Below, one piece after another: positions 8,044 through 19,559 of a stretch of DNA of 64,000 nt; position 1 is the first letter of the stretch; each line of letters starts with the position of its first letter. A program made the translations under genes and the position numbers. Under the pieces are notes generated by a model. That model was given only the letters and a program-made list of their open reading frames with translations, had not been told where the DNA came from and did not search any database. This DNA comes from Sphingomonas sp. PP-CE-1A-559 (GTDB taxonomy: Bacteria; Pseudomonadota; Alphaproteobacteria; Sphingomonadales; Sphingomonadaceae). The DNA lies in NCBI RefSeq assembly GCF_004340965.1, contig NZ_SLYA01000001.1, forward strand, positions 434,001-498,000. Reading direction: 5' to 3'.

Positions 8044-8415
8044 ATGCCGACGATCAACCAGCTGGTCCGCAAGGGCCGCGATCCGCAGAAGGCCAAGTCG
8101 AAGGTCCCTGCGATGGAAGCAAATCCGCAGAAGCGTGGCGTTTGCACGCGCGTCTACACGACGACCCCGAAGAAGCCGAACTCGGCTCTGCGCAAGGTGG
8201 CCAAGGTTCGCCTGACCAACCAGCGCGAAGTCATCAGCTACATCCCGGGCGAGGGCCACAATCTTCAGGAGCATTCGGTTGTCCTGATCCGTGGCGGTCG
8301 TGTCCGCGATCTTCCCGGTGTTCGCTACCACGTCCTGCGCGGCGTGCTCGATACACAGGGTGTGAAGGACCGGCGTCAGTCGCGTTCCAAGTACGGCGCC
8401 AAGCGTCCGAAGTAA
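8044..8415 (+). CDS. rpsL: 30S ribosomal protein S12
   Basis: A 123-aa protein, the standard length, beginning [12 protein letters not shown]. It contains the decoding-centre segments [14 protein letters not shown] and [13 protein letters not shown], where streptomycin-resistance changes are known in other bacteria. The start at 8044 matches the family; an ATG upstream at 8032 would add four residues. It is the first gene of the str operon. Confidence 0.98.
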   Translation: MPTINQLVRKGRDPQKAKSKVPAMEANPQKRGVCTRVYTTTPKKPNSALRKVAKVRLTNQREVISYIPGEGHNLQEHSVVLIRGGRVRDLPGVRYHVLRGVLDTQGVKDRRQSRSKYGAKRPK

Positions 8416-8464
8416 GCCGGTCAGGTATCTGATCATCAAGGCTGAAGTTTAGAAGGAATACAAA

Positions 8465-8935
8465 ATGGCACGTCGTCGTCGTCCCGAAAAGCGGGTCATC
8501 CTGCCTGATCCCAAGTTCGGGGATGAGGTTCTGTCGAAGTTCATGAACAGCGTCATGCTGGACGGCAAGAAGTCCGTCGCAGAGCTGATCGTGTACGGTG
8601 CATTCGAAACCGTCGAGAGCCGCGCCAAGCGCGATCCGATCGGCGTTTTCCACGATGCGCTGAACAACGTGAAGCCGGGCATCGAAGTCCGTTCGCGCCG
8701 CGTCGGTGGTGCAACGTACCAGGTGCCGGTCGAGGTTCGTCCCGAGCGCGCACAGGCGCTGGCTATTCGCTGGCTGATCGGTGCGGCGCGTTCGCGCAGC
8801 GAGAACACGATGGCCGCACGGCTGTCGGGTGAGCTGATGGATGCCGCCAACAACCGTGGCAACGCGGTCAAGAAGCGTGAAGATACGCACCGGATGGCGG
8901 AAGCCAACCGTGCATTCTCGCACTACCGCTGGTAA
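8465..8935 (+). CDS. rpsG: 30S ribosomal protein S7
   Basis: A 156-aa S7 beginning [20 protein letters not shown], with the conserved [15 protein letters not shown] segment. It binds the 3' domain of 16S rRNA and starts assembly of the 30S head. In E. coli S7 is the str-operon translational repressor. The last codons and the sequence after them are duplicated (8926-8969). Confidence 0.98.
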   Translation: MARRRRPEKRVILPDPKFGDEVLSKFMNSVMLDGKKSVAELIVYGAFETVESRAKRDPIGVFHDALNNVKPGIEVRSRRVGGATYQVPVEVRPERAQALAIRWLIGAARSRSENTMAARLSGELMDAANNRGNAVKKREDTHRMAEANRAFSHYRW

Positions 8936-8969
8936 CAGCGGGCTTCCTGCCGCTGGTAACAGCGGGCTT
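8926..8969 (+). repeat. 24-base tandem duplication across the rpsG stop
   Basis: CCGCTGGTAACAGCGGGCTT occurs at 8926-8945 and again at 8950-8969, a 24-base period. The first copy includes the last rpsG codons and stop. It looks like a recent slippage or duplication event. Confidence 0.9.
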
Positions 8970-8993
8970 TGAGGCCTAGCATTGCTATCCGTG

Positions 8994-9064
8994 TGACGGG
9001 CGGTCTTTCGCCTGTCACGCAAACACCTATATATTGGGGAGCCGGCACGTTCGGCTCCCCATAT
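8994..9064 (+). promoter_or_regulatory. two hairpins in the rpsG-fusA spacer
   Basis: The first hairpin is TGACGGGCG/CGCCTGTCA (8994-9017, one mismatch). The second is ATATTGGGGAGCCG/CGGCTCCCCATAT (9031-9064), a 13-bp stem with a single bulged T and a 7-base loop, ending 5 bases before the AAGGAAG ribosome binding site of fusA. There is no T-run, so control of fusA translation or mRNA processing is more likely than termination. Confidence 0.6.
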
Positions 9065-9082
9065 CCTTAAGGAAGCACGATC

Positions 9083-11179
<2,097 letters not shown>

Positions 11180-11191
11180 GCCCGAGGCGCA

Positions 11192-11215
11192 CCGAGCCGG
11201 GTTTTCCTGGCTCGG
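11192..11215 (+). other. hairpin just after fusA
   Basis: CCGAGCC (11192-11198) pairs with GGCTCGG (11209-11215), with outer partial pairing GGCGC/GACGCC. There is no T-run; it may protect or process the mRNA between fusA and tuf. Confidence 0.45.
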
Positions 11216-11228
11216 AGACGCCGAAAGG

Positions 11229-11285
11229 CCGGCCGGCTTCGGTCAGCGACCGAAGTTCGACGACGCGGAATTTACTTCCGCGTCG
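11229..11285 (+). other. structured element downstream of fusA, copy 2 of 2
   Basis: GGCCGGCCGG, hairpin CTTCGGT/ACCGAAG (11237-11255), then hairpin CGACGCGGA-ATTTACT-TCCGCGTCG (11261-11285). This matches the element downstream of nusG in the same orientation relative to the gene. Only one stem base pair differs (A-T here, G-C there), a compensatory change. Confidence 0.6.
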
Positions 11286-11392
11286 GCCTCTCCCCAAGCA
11301 GGGGCTGGCGCAACGCTTTAACAGCCGCTATTGGGCCGCGTTCGCGCGGTTCCCGGGGTGGCACCGGAATACGAATCAGAAGGTAGGAAACA

Positions 11393-12586
11393 ATGGCCAA
11401 GGCAAAATTTGAGCGGAACAAGCCGCATCTCAACATCGGCACCATCGGTCACGTCGATCATGGCAAGACGTCGCTCACCGCTGCGATCACGAAGGTTCTG
11501 GCAGAGACGACCGGCGGTACCGCTGTCGACTTCGCCAACATCGACAAGGCTCCCGAGGAGCGCGAGCGCGGCATCACGATCTCGACCGCACACGTCGAGT
11601 ACGAGACGGCCAACCGTCACTACGCGCACGTCGATTGCCCGGGCCACGCCGATTATGTGAAGAACATGATCACCGGCGCAGCCCAGATGGACGGCGCGAT
11701 CCTCGTCGTTTCGGCGACCGATGGCCCGATGCCACAGACCCGTGAGCACATCCTGCTCGCACGCCAGGTCGGCGTGCCCGCAATGGTTGTGTTCATGAAC
11801 AAGGTCGATCTGGTCGACGACGAGGAAATCCTCGAGCTGGTCGAGATGGAAATCCGCGAGCTGCTCAGCTCGTACGACTTCCCGGGCGACGACATCCCCG
11901 TCATCAAGGGTTCGGCTACCTGCGCACTGTCGGGTTCGAACCAGAAGCTGGGTGCCGACGCCGTCACCGAGCTGATGCAGGCTGTCGACGACTACATTCC
12001 GCAGCCCGAGCGTCCGCTCGACAAGCCGTTCATGATGCCGATCGAGGACGTGTTCTCGATCTCGGGTCGTGGTACGGTCGTCACCGGTCGCGTCGAGACC
12101 GGCATCGTCAAGGTTGGCGAGGAAGTCGAGATCGTCGGCATCCACCCGACCGTCCGCAAGACCACGGTCACGGGCGTCGAGATGTTCCGCAAGCTGCTCG
12201 ACCAGGGCCAGGCTGGCGATAACGTCGGCGCACTGATCCGCGGCGTTGCACGTGACGAAGTCGAGCGTGGCCAGGTGCTCTGCAAGCCAGGCACGATCAA
12301 GCCGCACACCGACTTCAACTCGGAAGTGTACGTGCTGTCGAAGGAAGAGGGTGGCCGTCACACGCCGTTCTTCGCCAACTACCGCCCGCAGTTCTACTTC
12401 CGTACGACGGACGTGACCGGCACCGTCGAGCTGCCTGAGGGCACCGAGATGGTCATGCCAGGTGACAACGTGTCGCTCGGCATCAAGCTGATCGCACCAA
12501 TCGCCATGGACGTGGGCCAGCGCTTCACGATCCGCGAAGGCGGCCGTACCGTCGGTGCAGGCGTCGTGAGCCAGATCGACAAGTAA
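11393..12586 (+). CDS. tuf: elongation factor Tu
   Basis: A 397-aa EF-Tu. G1 is [12 protein letters not shown]2 region [14 protein letters not shown]3 [12 protein letters not shown], and G4 NKVDLVDD. It delivers aminoacyl-tRNA to the ribosome. It is the last gene of the str operon, followed by a strong terminator. Only this copy is in the window. Confidence 0.98.
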   Translation: MAKAKFERNKPHLNIGTIGHVDHGKTSLTAAITKVLAETTGGTAVDFANIDKAPEERERGITISTAHVEYETANRHYAHVDCPGHADYVKNMITGAAQMDGAILVVSATDGPMPQTREHILLARQVGVPAMVVFMNKVDLVDDEEILELVEMEIRELLSSYDFPGDDIPVIKGSATCALSGSNQKLGADAVTELMQAVDDYIPQPERPLDKPFMMPIEDVFSISGRGTVVTGRVETGIVKVGEEVEIVGIHPTVRKTTVTGVEMFRKLLDQGQAGDNVGALIRGVARDEVERGQVLCKPGTIKPHTDFNSEVYVLSKEEGGRHTPFFANYRPQFYFRTTDVTGTVELPEGTEMVMPGDNVSLGIKLIAPIAMDVGQRFTIREGGRTVGAGVVSQIDK

Positions 12587-12613
12587 GCATCCTCTCCTTC
12601 GGGAGGTGATCGA

Positions 12614-12649
12614 AGAGCCCGGCTTCTCGCGAGAGAGGCCGGGCTTTTT
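12614..12649 (+). terminator. intrinsic terminator of the str operon
   Basis: The stem GAGCCCGGC/GCCGGGCT with an inner TCTC-GCGA-GAGA extension is followed by TTTTT. It lies 30 bases after the tuf stop and so separates str from rpsJ. Confidence 0.9.
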
Positions 12650-12785
12650 CGTGTTTGTTTGGCGCGCACAAAAGGCGTGGCGGCAAGATCGATTAACGTA
12701 GTCCGTTATCGCGCATTTTTGGACATTCGGGCACCCGCCTTTGATCCCGATTGTTATCGGTCGAAGTCAGTGCGACATCGTGTCC

Positions 12786-13190
12786 ATGCCAGATAGTCAC
12801 AACCTGCCGTCCGCAAAACCGCGCTTCAGTATACGTGCTCGTTTGAAAAGCTTCGTGTATGCAGGCCGCGGAATGCGTTGGTTGGCGCAAGATGAGCATA
12901 ATGCTTGGCTCCATCTGGCGGCGTCGGCGACGGTCATTGTCGCCGGGTTTGCGCTAGATATATCGCTGGATGATTGGCGGTGGCTTGTGTCAGCGATCGC
13001 GTTCGTCTGGGTAACCGAAGCAATGAACACCGCTGTCGAGGAGCTTTGCGATCGGCTCAGCCCACAATTTGACGAAGCCATTGGGCGGGTGAAGGATTTA
13101 GCCGCAGGCGCGGTGCTCGCCGCCTCGCTGGCCGCAGCCGTGATCGGCCTGCTAACGCTTGGCCCGCCATTCTTGAGGTCAATCGGTTAG
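12786..13190 (+). CDS. dgkA: diacylglycerol kinase, DgkA family
   Basis: A 134-aa small integral-membrane kinase that phosphorylates diacylglycerol or undecaprenol with ATP. The family core is visible: RLKSFVYAGRGMRWLAQDEHNAW, the catalytic Glu/Asn segment EAMNTAVEELCDR, and RVKDLAAGAVLAAS in the last helix. Three hydrophobic segments are present. I chose the ATG at 12786; an in-frame start at 12741 gives an N-terminus without family character. It sits after the tuf terminator, so it needs its own promoter. It separates tuf from rpsJ, which is unusual. Confidence 0.9.
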   Translation: MPDSHNLPSAKPRFSIRARLKSFVYAGRGMRWLAQDEHNAWLHLAASATVIVAGFALDISLDDWRWLVSAIAFVWVTEAMNTAVEELCDRLSPQFDEAIGRVKDLAAGAVLAASLAAAVIGLLTLGPPFLRSIG

Positions 13191-13240
13191 CGTCAGCAAG
13201 CAGCCAGATCATAAGAGCGTTGTCCGCCAACCTCTCCATT

Positions 13241-13288
13241 CTCCCCCGCTAGGGGGAGGTGGCGCCGTAGGCGTCGGAGGGGGAGGGG
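13241..13288. repeat. CCTCCCCCGC family half-repeat, left of the DUF559 gene
   Basis: CTCCCCCGCTAGGGGGAGGT followed by GGCGCCGTAGGCGTCGGAGG. Together with 13674-13724 in inverted orientation it brackets the DUF559 gene. Confidence 0.8.
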
Positions 13289-13310
13289 GCGATTAGCTCT
13301 CGATGGTGGT

Positions 13311-13667
13311 TCAGCGTTGGAGTGTGATGGACGTGATCTGGCGGACGACGTCGTCGAGGTTCGCCAGCATTTCTCGGGCTGGGTAGCGGAGGACTTGGAT
13401 GTTCTGGCTGACTAGCCACGCGTCTCGCGCTACGTCTCGTTCGGGGCGGTTGCCGTGGTTGTGGGCTTCGCCGTCGACTTCGATCGCGAGTCGGGCTGGG
13501 GCGCAGTAGAAGTCCAGGACGTAGGGGCCTGCTGCGTATTGCTTTCGGAAGCGGAGGCCTTCTTCATTGCCTCGGAGCGCCAGCCAGAGAGCGATCTCTG
13601 GCGGAGTCATCTGTTTCCGCAGGCGCTTGGCGTTGTTGCGGCCTTGCAGGGACTCTTCGAGCCGCAT
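13311..13667 (-). CDS. DUF559 family protein (Vsr-like PD-(D/E)XK nuclease fold)
   Basis: A 118-aa protein. The core GLRFRKQYAAGPYVLDFYC followed by LAIEVDGEAHN shows the Asp...Glu-x-Asp pattern of the DUF559/Vsr-like endonuclease fold, and the C-terminal segment QVLRYPAREMLANLDDVV is typical of the family. The biological role of DUF559 proteins is not established. The gene runs against the flanking ribosomal genes and lies between inverted copies of an intergenic repeat, which suggests it arrived or moves with the repeat. Confidence 0.85.
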   Translation of the reverse strand: MRLEESLQGRNNAKRLRKQMTPPEIALWLALRGNEEGLRFRKQYAAGPYVLDFYCAPARLAIEVDGEAHNHGNRPERDVARDAWLVSQNIQVLRYPAREMLANLDDVVRQITSITLQR

Positions 13668-13673
13668 CGCTTT

Positions 13674-13820
13674 CCTCCCCCTCCGTCACGCTTCGCGTGC
13701 CACCTCCCCCTGGCGGGGGAGGATCGAGTAGCGTGGCGATCTTAGCTGCGGAGCGTCAACATCTTCAATCCTCCCCCGCAAGGGGGAGGTGGCGCCGAAG
13801 GTGACGGAGGGGGAGGGCGG
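13674..13820. repeat. two CCTCCCCC-family repeat copies right of the DUF559 gene
   Basis: One copy at about 13674-13724 (CCTCCCCCTCCGTCACGC, then CCACCTCCCCCTGGCGGGGG) is inverted relative to the copy at 13241. A further copy in the opposite orientation is at 13768-13820 (ATCCTCCCCCGCAAGGGGGA). They form hairpin-capable pairs and lie upstream of the rpsJ promoter. Confidence 0.85.
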
Positions 13821-13867
13821 GGCGCGCTTCGATGTCGCCCGCTTCCCGGAAAATCCGCTCCCACCAG

Positions 13868-13896
13868 TTGCGTTTTCGGCGACTCTCCAGTAATGG
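13868..13896 (+). promoter_or_regulatory. probable promoter of the S10 operon
   Basis: -35 TTGCGT (13868-13873), 17-base spacer, -10 TAATGG (13891-13896), about 70 bases before rpsJ. A small hairpin with a GAAA tetraloop (GCCCG-GAAA-CGGGC, 13929-13942) lies in the leader. Confidence 0.45.
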
Positions 13897-13967
13897 CCCG
13901 CCTTCGGTTTAAACATCAACCAGCAAGAGCCCGGAAACGGGCCCGCTCTTTCGCATCGGTAGGGACT

Positions 13968-14276
13968 ATGGACAGCAATATCCGCATTCGTCTGAAGGCG
14001 TTCGATCACCGTGTGCTCGATCAGGCCACTGGCGACATCGCCGACACCGCACGCCGCACCGGCGCGCTCATCCGCGGTCCGATTCCCCTTCCGACGCGCA
14101 TCGAAAAGTTCACCGTGAACCGTGGCCCGCACATCGACAAGAAGTCGCGCGAGCAGTTCGAGGTGCGTACGTACAAGCGTATGCTGGATATCGTCCAGCC
14201 GACGCCGCAGACGGTCGATGCGCTGATGAAGCTGGACCTCGCCGCTGGCGTTGACGTCGAGATCAAGCTCGCCTAA
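13968..14276 (+). CDS. rpsJ: 30S ribosomal protein S10
   Basis: A 102-aa S10, the usual length, beginning [20 protein letters not shown], with the conserved [19 protein letters not shown]. It also pairs with NusG/NusB in antitermination. The ATG at 13968 fits the family; an upstream in-frame start at 13893 would add an unrelated stretch. First gene of the S10 operon. Confidence 0.98.
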   Translation: MDSNIRIRLKAFDHRVLDQATGDIADTARRTGALIRGPIPLPTRIEKFTVNRGPHIDKKSREQFEVRTYKRMLDIVQPTPQTVDALMKLDLAAGVDVEIKLA

Positions 14277-14564
14277 GGGCTGGCGCGGCGCGGTCGACCG
14301 GTAACGGTCCCGCGCCGTTCGACATTGGGATACCGCCGTCGGTGAAAACCGACGGGGCAGCGTCCCCCGTCACGCTTCCGCACTTGCAGGAGCACCAGCC
14401 CGGGACGGGGGCACGTTTCGTATTTACCGGGTTGAACCGACTCCATTCAGGGCATTTGCCGGGGATGGGGTCAGGTGGACGCATCATGGAGTTCGCTCCG
14501 GACATGGTCCGCAAGCCCCCGAGGAATAGTCCGACGGGGCCTCTGTCTAGGAAGGGACAAGATC
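14277..14564 (+). promoter_or_regulatory. 288-base structured spacer between rpsJ and rplC
   Basis: There is no gene here. A perfect 8-bp hairpin with a GAAA tetraloop, CCGTCGGT-GAAA-ACCGACGG, lies at 14336-14355, and GGCGCGG/CCGCGCC arms lie around 14283-14317. S10-operon genes are usually packed tightly, so a structured spacer of this size suggests regulation. Confidence 0.45.
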
Positions 14565-15311
14565 ATGCGTACTGGCGTGATCGCGAAGAAGATGGGGATG
14601 ACCCGCCTGTTCCAGGAAGATGGTCGGCACGTGCCGGTCACCGTTCTGGCACTCGAAGGCAATCAGGTCGTTTCCGTTCGCGAAATGGATCGTGACGGCT
14701 ACACTGCCGTCCAGCTTGGTGCAGGTGTCGCCAAGTCGAAGAATGTCGCAAAGCCGCAGCGCGGCCATTTCGGCAAGGCCGAAGTGGAGCCCAAGGCTGT
14801 CGTCCATGAGTTCCGCGTGAACGCAGACGGCTTGCTCGACGTCGGCGCCGAGATCTCGGCCGACCACTACGTCGCAGGCCAGATCGTCGATATCCAGGGC
14901 AAGACCCAGGGTAAGGGCTTCCAGGGCGGCATGAAGCGTTGGGGCTTCGGCGGTCTGCGGGCAACCCACGGCGTGTCGGTCTCGCACCGTTCGCTCGGTT
15001 CGACCGGTCAGCGCCAGGATCCGGGCAAGGTCTTCAAGAACAAGAAGATGGCCGGCCACATGGGCGACAAGTATCGCACCCAGCAGAACCTCGAGATCGT
15101 ATCGACGGACGTCGAGCGTGGTCTCCTGTTCGTCAAGGGTTCGGTTCCTGGCTCCAAGGGCGGCTGGCTCTTCGTCAAGGACTCGGTGAAGGTCGCGCGC
15201 CACGCCGACGCACCGTTCCCCGCCGGTCTCAAGACCGCAAACAGCAACACCGCAGCAGACACGCCGGCCGAAACGACCGACGCACCTGCAGCCGACGGCC
15301 AGGAGGGCTGA
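14565..15311 (+). CDS. rplC: 50S ribosomal protein L3
   Basis: A 248-aa L3 beginning [16 protein letters not shown], with the central [21 protein letters not shown] loop region reaching toward the peptidyl-transferase centre. The Ala/Thr-rich C-terminal tail (about 25 residues after ANSNTAADT) is longer than in E. coli. The ATG at 14565 follows a GAAGGGA ribosome binding site. Confidence 0.97.
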   Translation: MRTGVIAKKMGMTRLFQEDGRHVPVTVLALEGNQVVSVREMDRDGYTAVQLGAGVAKSKNVAKPQRGHFGKAEVEPKAVVHEFRVNADGLLDVGAEISADHYVAGQIVDIQGKTQGKGFQGGMKRWGFGGLRATHGVSVSHRSLGSTGQRQDPGKVFKNKKMAGHMGDKYRTQQNLEIVSTDVERGLLFVKGSVPGSKGGWLFVKDSVKVARHADAPFPAGLKTANSNTAADTPAETTDAPAADGQEG

Positions 15312-15313
15312 GC

Positions 15314-15940
15314 GTGAAGATCAAGGTTTCATCTTTCGCCGGCACTGACGCAGCGGACATCGAGCTCAACGACGAGGTCTTCGGCCTCGATCCGCGTGCC
15401 GACATCCTGCACCGCGTCGTCACCTGGCAGCTCGAGAAGCGTCGCGAGACGGCTCGTGGCACCCGTGAGCGCGCAGACGTCGCACGCACCGGCAAGAAGT
15501 TCGGTCGCCAGAAGGGCGGCGGTACGGCTCGTCACGGCGATCGTCGCGCACCTGTGTTCATCGGTGGTGGTAAGGCTCACGGCGCACGCGTCCGTGACTT
15601 CAACCCGTCGCTGAACAAGAAGGTTCGCTCGCTCGGCCTGCGGATGGCTCTCAGCAGCCACGCCAAGGCGGGTTCGCTGGTCATCATGGACAGCCTGGCT
15701 GTCGAGGGTGGCAAGACCAAGACGCTGCAGGGCGATCTCGCAAAGCTCGGCTTCGGCAAGCGTGCGCTCGTCATCGACGGCGACATGGTCGACACCAGCT
15801 TCGCATTCGCTGCGGGCAACCTGTACGAAGTGAACGTGATGCCGGCTGCCGGCGCGAACGTTTACGACATCCTGAAGCATGACACGCTGGTGCTGACGCG
15901 CGCCGCTGTCGAAAAGCTGGAGGCGCGCTTCCATGGCTAA
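15314..15940 (+). CDS. rplD: 50S ribosomal protein L4
   Basis: A 208-aa L4 that starts with GTG at 15314, two bases after rplC. It contains the conserved loop [20 protein letters not shown] and [17 protein letters not shown]. In E. coli L4 also represses the S10 operon. Its 3' end overlaps rplW by 8 bases. Confidence 0.97.
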   Translation: MKIKVSSFAGTDAADIELNDEVFGLDPRADILHRVVTWQLEKRRETARGTRERADVARTGKKFGRQKGGGTARHGDRRAPVFIGGGKAHGARVRDFNPSLNKKVRSLGLRMALSSHAKAGSLVIMDSLAVEGGKTKTLQGDLAKLGFGKRALVIDGDMVDTSFAFAAGNLYEVNVMPAAGANVYDILKHDTLVLTRAAVEKLEARFHG

Positions 15941-16247
15941 GAAGCAGAAGGCGGGCATCGATAATCGTCATTACGACGTTATCCTGGCACCGCACATCAC
16001 CGAGAAGACGACGACCCTGTCGGAGTTCAACGCGGTTGTGTTCAAGGTATCGAACGATGCCACGAAGCCCGAGATCAAGGCGGCCGTAGAGGCGCTGTTC
16101 GACGTGAACGTCGTCGGCGTGAACACGCTCGTCCAGAAGGGCAAGACCAAGAAGTGGAAGGGCACGAACTACTCGCGCTCCGACATGAAAAAGGCAATCG
16201 TGACGTTGAAGGACGGTCAGTCCATCGACGTGACGACGGGGATCTGA
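15933..16247 (+). CDS. rplW: 50S ribosomal protein L23
   Basis: A 104-aa L23 ([31 protein letters not shown]). It lies at the polypeptide exit tunnel and docks trigger factor and SRP. Its start overlaps the end of rplD by 8 bases, so translation is coupled. Confidence 0.97.
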   Translation: MAKKQKAGIDNRHYDVILAPHITEKTTTLSEFNAVVFKVSNDATKPEIKAAVEALFDVNVVGVNTLVQKGKTKKWKGTNYSRSDMKKAIVTLKDGQSIDVTTGI

Positions 16248-16251
16248 GGCC

Positions 16252-17091
16252 ATGGCACTCAAGCATTATAATCCGACATCGCCGGCACGCCGCGGTCTCA
16301 TCCTGGTCGACAAGTCGTCGCTCTGGAAGGGTCGCCCCGTCAAGGCGCTGACCGAAGGTAAGCACAAGACCGGCGGTCGTAACAACAAGGGCCATGTGAC
16401 ATCGCGCGGCATCGCCGGCGGTCACAAGCAGAAGTACCGCTACATCGACTTCAAGCGTCGCAAGTGGGACGTCGAGGGCACCGTCGAGCGGATCGAGTAT
16501 GATCCCAACCGCACCGCGTTCATCGCCCTGGTCAAGTACCCGGACGAGGAACTCGCCTACATCCTGGCGCCACAGCGTCTGGCCGTCGGCGACAAGGTCC
16601 TCGCGGCCAAGAAGACCGACGTGAAGCCAGGCAATGCCATGGAACTCGGTCAGATGCCGGTCGGCACCATCGTCCACAACGTGGAGATGAAGCCGATGAA
16701 GGGTGGCCAGATCGCCCGTTCGGCCGGCACGTACGTGCAGGTCGTCGGTCGCGACAAGGGCATGGTGATGGTCCGCCTGAACTCGGGCGAGCAGCGCTAC
16801 ATCCGCAGCGATTGCATGGCGACGGTTGGCGCGGTCTCGAACCCCGACAACCAGAACCAGAACCTGGGCAAGGCAGGCCGTTCGCGCTGGATGGGTATCC
16901 GTCCTCTGACGCGCGGCGTCGCCAAGAACCCGGTCGACCATCCGCACGGCGGTGGTGAAGGCCGTACCTCGGGTGGCCGTCATCCGGTTACGCCTTGGGG
17001 CAAGCCGACGAAGGGTGCGCGCACGCGTCATAACAAGTCGACCGACAAGATGATCATCCGGTCGCGTCATTCGACGAAGAGGAAGGGCTAA
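16252..17091 (+). CDS. rplB: 50S ribosomal protein L2
   Basis: A 279-aa L2 with the conserved C-terminal [16 protein letters not shown] segment (with the peptidyl-transferase-proximal His) and [10 protein letters not shown]. It is needed for subunit association and peptidyl transfer. It lies 4 bases after rplW. Confidence 0.98.
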   Translation: MALKHYNPTSPARRGLILVDKSSLWKGRPVKALTEGKHKTGGRNNKGHVTSRGIAGGHKQKYRYIDFKRRKWDVEGTVERIEYDPNRTAFIALVKYPDEELAYILAPQRLAVGDKVLAAKKTDVKPGNAMELGQMPVGTIVHNVEMKPMKGGQIARSAGTYVQVVGRDKGMVMVRLNSGEQRYIRSDCMATVGAVSNPDNQNQNLGKAGRSRWMGIRPLTRGVAKNPVDHPHGGGEGRTSGGRHPVTPWGKPTKGARTRHNKSTDKMIIRSRHSTKRKG

Positions 17092-17092
17092 C

Positions 17093-17368
17093 ATGGCTCG
17101 TTCAGTCTGGAAGGGCCCCTTCGTGGACCTTCATCTGCTCAAGAAGGCAGAAACCGCCCAGGACACCAACGCGCGTTCGCCGATCAAGACCTGGTCGCGT
17201 CGCTCGACGATCCTGCCGTCGTTCGTGGGTCTCACGTTCAACGTCTATAACGGCCGCAAGTTCGTGCCCGTCTCGGTCAACGAAGACATGGTCGGCATGA
17301 AGCTCGGTGAGTTCGCGCCCACGCGCTACTTCCCCGGCCACTCCGCCGACAAGAAGGGCAAGCGCTGA
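17093..17368 (+). CDS. rpsS: 30S ribosomal protein S19
   Basis: A 91-aa S19 ([44 protein letters not shown]). It is located in the 30S head next to S13. Its stop overlaps the rplV start by one base (TGATG). Confidence 0.98.
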   Translation: MARSVWKGPFVDLHLLKKAETAQDTNARSPIKTWSRRSTILPSFVGLTFNVYNGRKFVPVSVNEDMVGMKLGEFAPTRYFPGHSADKKGKR

Positions 17369-17745
17369 TGTCTAAGCAAGTCAGCCCGCGCAAGGTCGCG
17401 GACAACGAGGCGCTTTCGGTCGGTACGCAGATCCGTGGTTCCGCGCAGAAGCTCGGCCTCGTGGCTGCGCTGATCCGTGGCAAGAAGGTCGGCGATGCCA
17501 TGAACATCCTCGCCTTCTCGACCAAGGGCATGGCGATCGAAGCGCGCAAGGTGCTGGCCTCGGCCATCGCCAACGCCGAGAACAACCATAACCTCGACGT
17601 CGACGCCCTCGTCGTCGCCGAGGCTTCGGTCGGCAAGTCGATCACGATGAAGCGCTTCGCTACCCGCGGCCGCGGCAAGTCGACCCGCATTCTCAAGCCA
17701 TTCAGCCGTCTGCGCATCGTCGTGCGCGAGCAGGAAGAAGCATAA
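17368..17745 (+). CDS. rplV: 50S ribosomal protein L22
   Basis: A 125-aa L22 with a slightly long N-terminus, and the exit-tunnel loop segment [14 protein letters not shown] near the C-terminus. It shares one base with rpsS and one with rpsC. Confidence 0.97.
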   Translation: MSKQVSPRKVADNEALSVGTQIRGSAQKLGLVAALIRGKKVGDAMNILAFSTKGMAIEARKVLASAIANAENNHNLDVDALVVAEASVGKSITMKRFATRGRGKSTRILKPFSRLRIVVREQEEA

Positions 17746-18452
17746 TGGGTCAGAAGAGCAACCCCATCGGTCTGCGTCTGCAGATCAACCGTACCTGGGA
17801 TAGCCGCTGGTACGCCGAAGGCGCCGACTATGGTCGGCTCCTGCTCGAGGATCTCAAGATCCGTGCATTCATCATGAAGACGCTGCCGCAGGCCGCGATC
17901 TCCAAGGTGGTCATCGAGCGTCCGGCAAAGCTGGCCCGCATCTCCATCTTCGCTGCACGCCCCGGCGTGATCATCGGCAAGAAGGGTGCGGACATCGAGA
18001 AGCTGCGTTCGACGATCGGCAAGATGACGTCGTCGACCGTGTCGCTGAACATCGTCGAGATCCGCAAGCCGGAAGTCGATGCGCGTCTCGTCGCGCAGGG
18101 CATCGCCGATCAGCTCGAGCGTCGTATCGCCTTCCGTCGCGCCATGAAGCGTGCGGTCCAGTCGGCGATGCGTCTCGGTGCCGAGGGCATCCGGGTGAAC
18201 TGCGGTGGCCGTCTTGGCGGCGCCGAGATCGCACGGTCGGAGAGCTATCGTGAGGGTCGGGTTCCGTTGCACACGCTGCGCGCGAACATCGATTATGCCG
18301 AGGCTACGGCGCACACGTCCTACGGCGTTTGCGGCGTGAAGGTCTGGGTCTTCAAGGGCGAGATTCTCGGCAACGATCCGACGTCGTACGACCGCATCAT
18401 GATGGAGGCTCAGACCTCCGGCGTGCGGCCGCAGCGCGACGATCGTCGCTAA
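17745..18452 (+). CDS. rpsC: 30S ribosomal protein S3
   Basis: A 235-aa S3 ([20 protein letters not shown]). The KH-domain GxxG is in [16 protein letters not shown]. It forms part of the mRNA entry channel. The start is shared with the rplV stop. Confidence 0.98.
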   Translation: MGQKSNPIGLRLQINRTWDSRWYAEGADYGRLLLEDLKIRAFIMKTLPQAAISKVVIERPAKLARISIFAARPGVIIGKKGADIEKLRSTIGKMTSSTVSLNIVEIRKPEVDARLVAQGIADQLERRIAFRRAMKRAVQSAMRLGAEGIRVNCGGRLGGAEIARSESYREGRVPLHTLRANIDYAEATAHTSYGVCGVKVWVFKGEILGNDPTSYDRIMMEAQTSGVRPQRDDRR

Positions 18453-18467
18453 GGGGCAGGAACAGAC

Positions 18468-18902
18468 ATGCTGCAACCAAAAAAGACCAAGTTCCGGAAG
18501 GCCTTCAAGGGCAAGATTTCGGGCGACGCCAAGAGTGGCTTCTCGCTCAATTTCGGCTCCTACGGCCTCAAGGCGATGGAACCCGACCGGATCACCGCAC
18601 GCCAGATCGAGGCGGCTCGCCGCGCGATCACGCGTCACATGAAGCGCCAGGGGCGTTTGTGGATCCGCATTTTCCCGGATCTTCCGGTCTCGGGAAAGCC
18701 AGCCGAAGTCCGCATGGGTAAAGGCAAGGGCGCGCCGGAATACTGGGCCGCTCGCGTCAAGCCGGGTCGGATCCTGTTCGAGCTCGATGGCGTCGACGGC
18801 AAGATCGCCGCCGAGGCGTTCGAGCGGGCGGCCATGAAGCTGCCGATCAAGGTAAAGGTCGTTGCCCGCCTGGGCGACACCTCGCATCTGGGAGGCGAGT
18901 AA
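18468..18902 (+). CDS. rplP: 50S ribosomal protein L16
   Basis: A 144-aa L16 ([36 protein letters not shown]). It helps position tRNA in the A site. It lies 15 bases after rpsC. Confidence 0.98.
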   Translation: MLQPKKTKFRKAFKGKISGDAKSGFSLNFGSYGLKAMEPDRITARQIEAARRAITRHMKRQGRLWIRIFPDLPVSGKPAEVRMGKGKGAPEYWAARVKPGRILFELDGVDGKIAAEAFERAAMKLPIKVKVVARLGDTSHLGGE

Positions 18903-18906
18903 GATC

Positions 18907-19113
18907 ATGGCTCGTATCGACGACATGAAGACCAAGAGCGACGACCAGCTGTCGGAGTCGCTCGGCGAACTGAAGCGCGAGCAGTTCAACCTGCGCTTCC
19001 AGGCCGCCACGAACCAGCTCGAAAAGCCGAGCCGCGTTCGTGAGGTCCGCCGCGACATCGCTCGCATCAAGACCCTGCAGGCTCAGCGCACCAGCGCTGA
19101 AGCCGCGAAGTAA
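18907..19113 (+). CDS. rpmC: 50S ribosomal protein L29
   Basis: A 68-aa helical L29 ([38 protein letters not shown]). The ATG at 18907, 4 bases after rplP, gives the family length; longer in-frame starts run into rplP. Confidence 0.96.
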   Translation: MARIDDMKTKSDDQLSESLGELKREQFNLRFQAATNQLEKPSRVREVRRDIARIKTLQAQRTSAEAAK

Positions 19114-19123
19114 GGAACGTATC

Positions 19124-19396
19124 ATGCCGAAGCGCGTGCTGACCGGTCTGGTCGTGTCCGACAAGGGCGACAAGACGGTGGTCGTGAACGTCGAGCGTAA
19201 GGTGAAGCACCCGCTCTACGGGAAGATCATCCGTCGCTCGAAGAAGTATCATGCTCATGACGAGAGCAACGAGTTCAAGCAGGGCGAGACCGTGCGGATC
19301 GAAGAGACCGCACCCATCTCCAAGCTGAAGACCTGGAAGGTGATCGAGCGGGTCAACACCCACGCGACGCCAGAGCGGGCTTCGGCCGAGGGCTGA
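19124..19396 (+). CDS. rpsQ: 30S ribosomal protein S17
   Basis: A 90-aa S17 ([36 protein letters not shown]). It is the last gene of the S10 operon, as in E. coli, and a terminator follows. Confidence 0.97.
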   Translation: MPKRVLTGLVVSDKGDKTVVVNVERKVKHPLYGKIIRRSKKYHAHDESNEFKQGETVRIEETAPISKLKTWKVIERVNTHATPERASAEG

Positions 19397-19471
19397 AGCA
19401 AACACGAGGGCAGGGGGGCAACTCCCTGCGCTCTTGTTTTCGTAAACGGGAACGGCTAAGCGGCCGCTCCT

Positions 19472-19507
19472 CCCCGCTGCGGTTCGTCCGTGGCGGGGTG
19501 ATTTTTT
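19472..19507 (+). terminator. intrinsic terminator between the S10 and spc operons
   Basis: The 11-bp stem CCCCGCTGCGG/CCGTGGCGGGG (two G-U pairs) with loop TTCGT is followed by TTTTTT. It lies between rpsQ and rplN. Another GC-rich hairpin with a short T-run precedes it at about 19402-19440. Confidence 0.85.
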
Positions 19508-19559
19508 AGGCGGGGTTCGGTCGGTATCGACCCCAGAGACAGAGAAGGGATACGGATCC

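Noticed and set aside
17277..19070. Long minus-strand frame opposite rpsS to rpmC
   Set aside because: Shadow of the ribosomal-protein genes with no recognisable domain.
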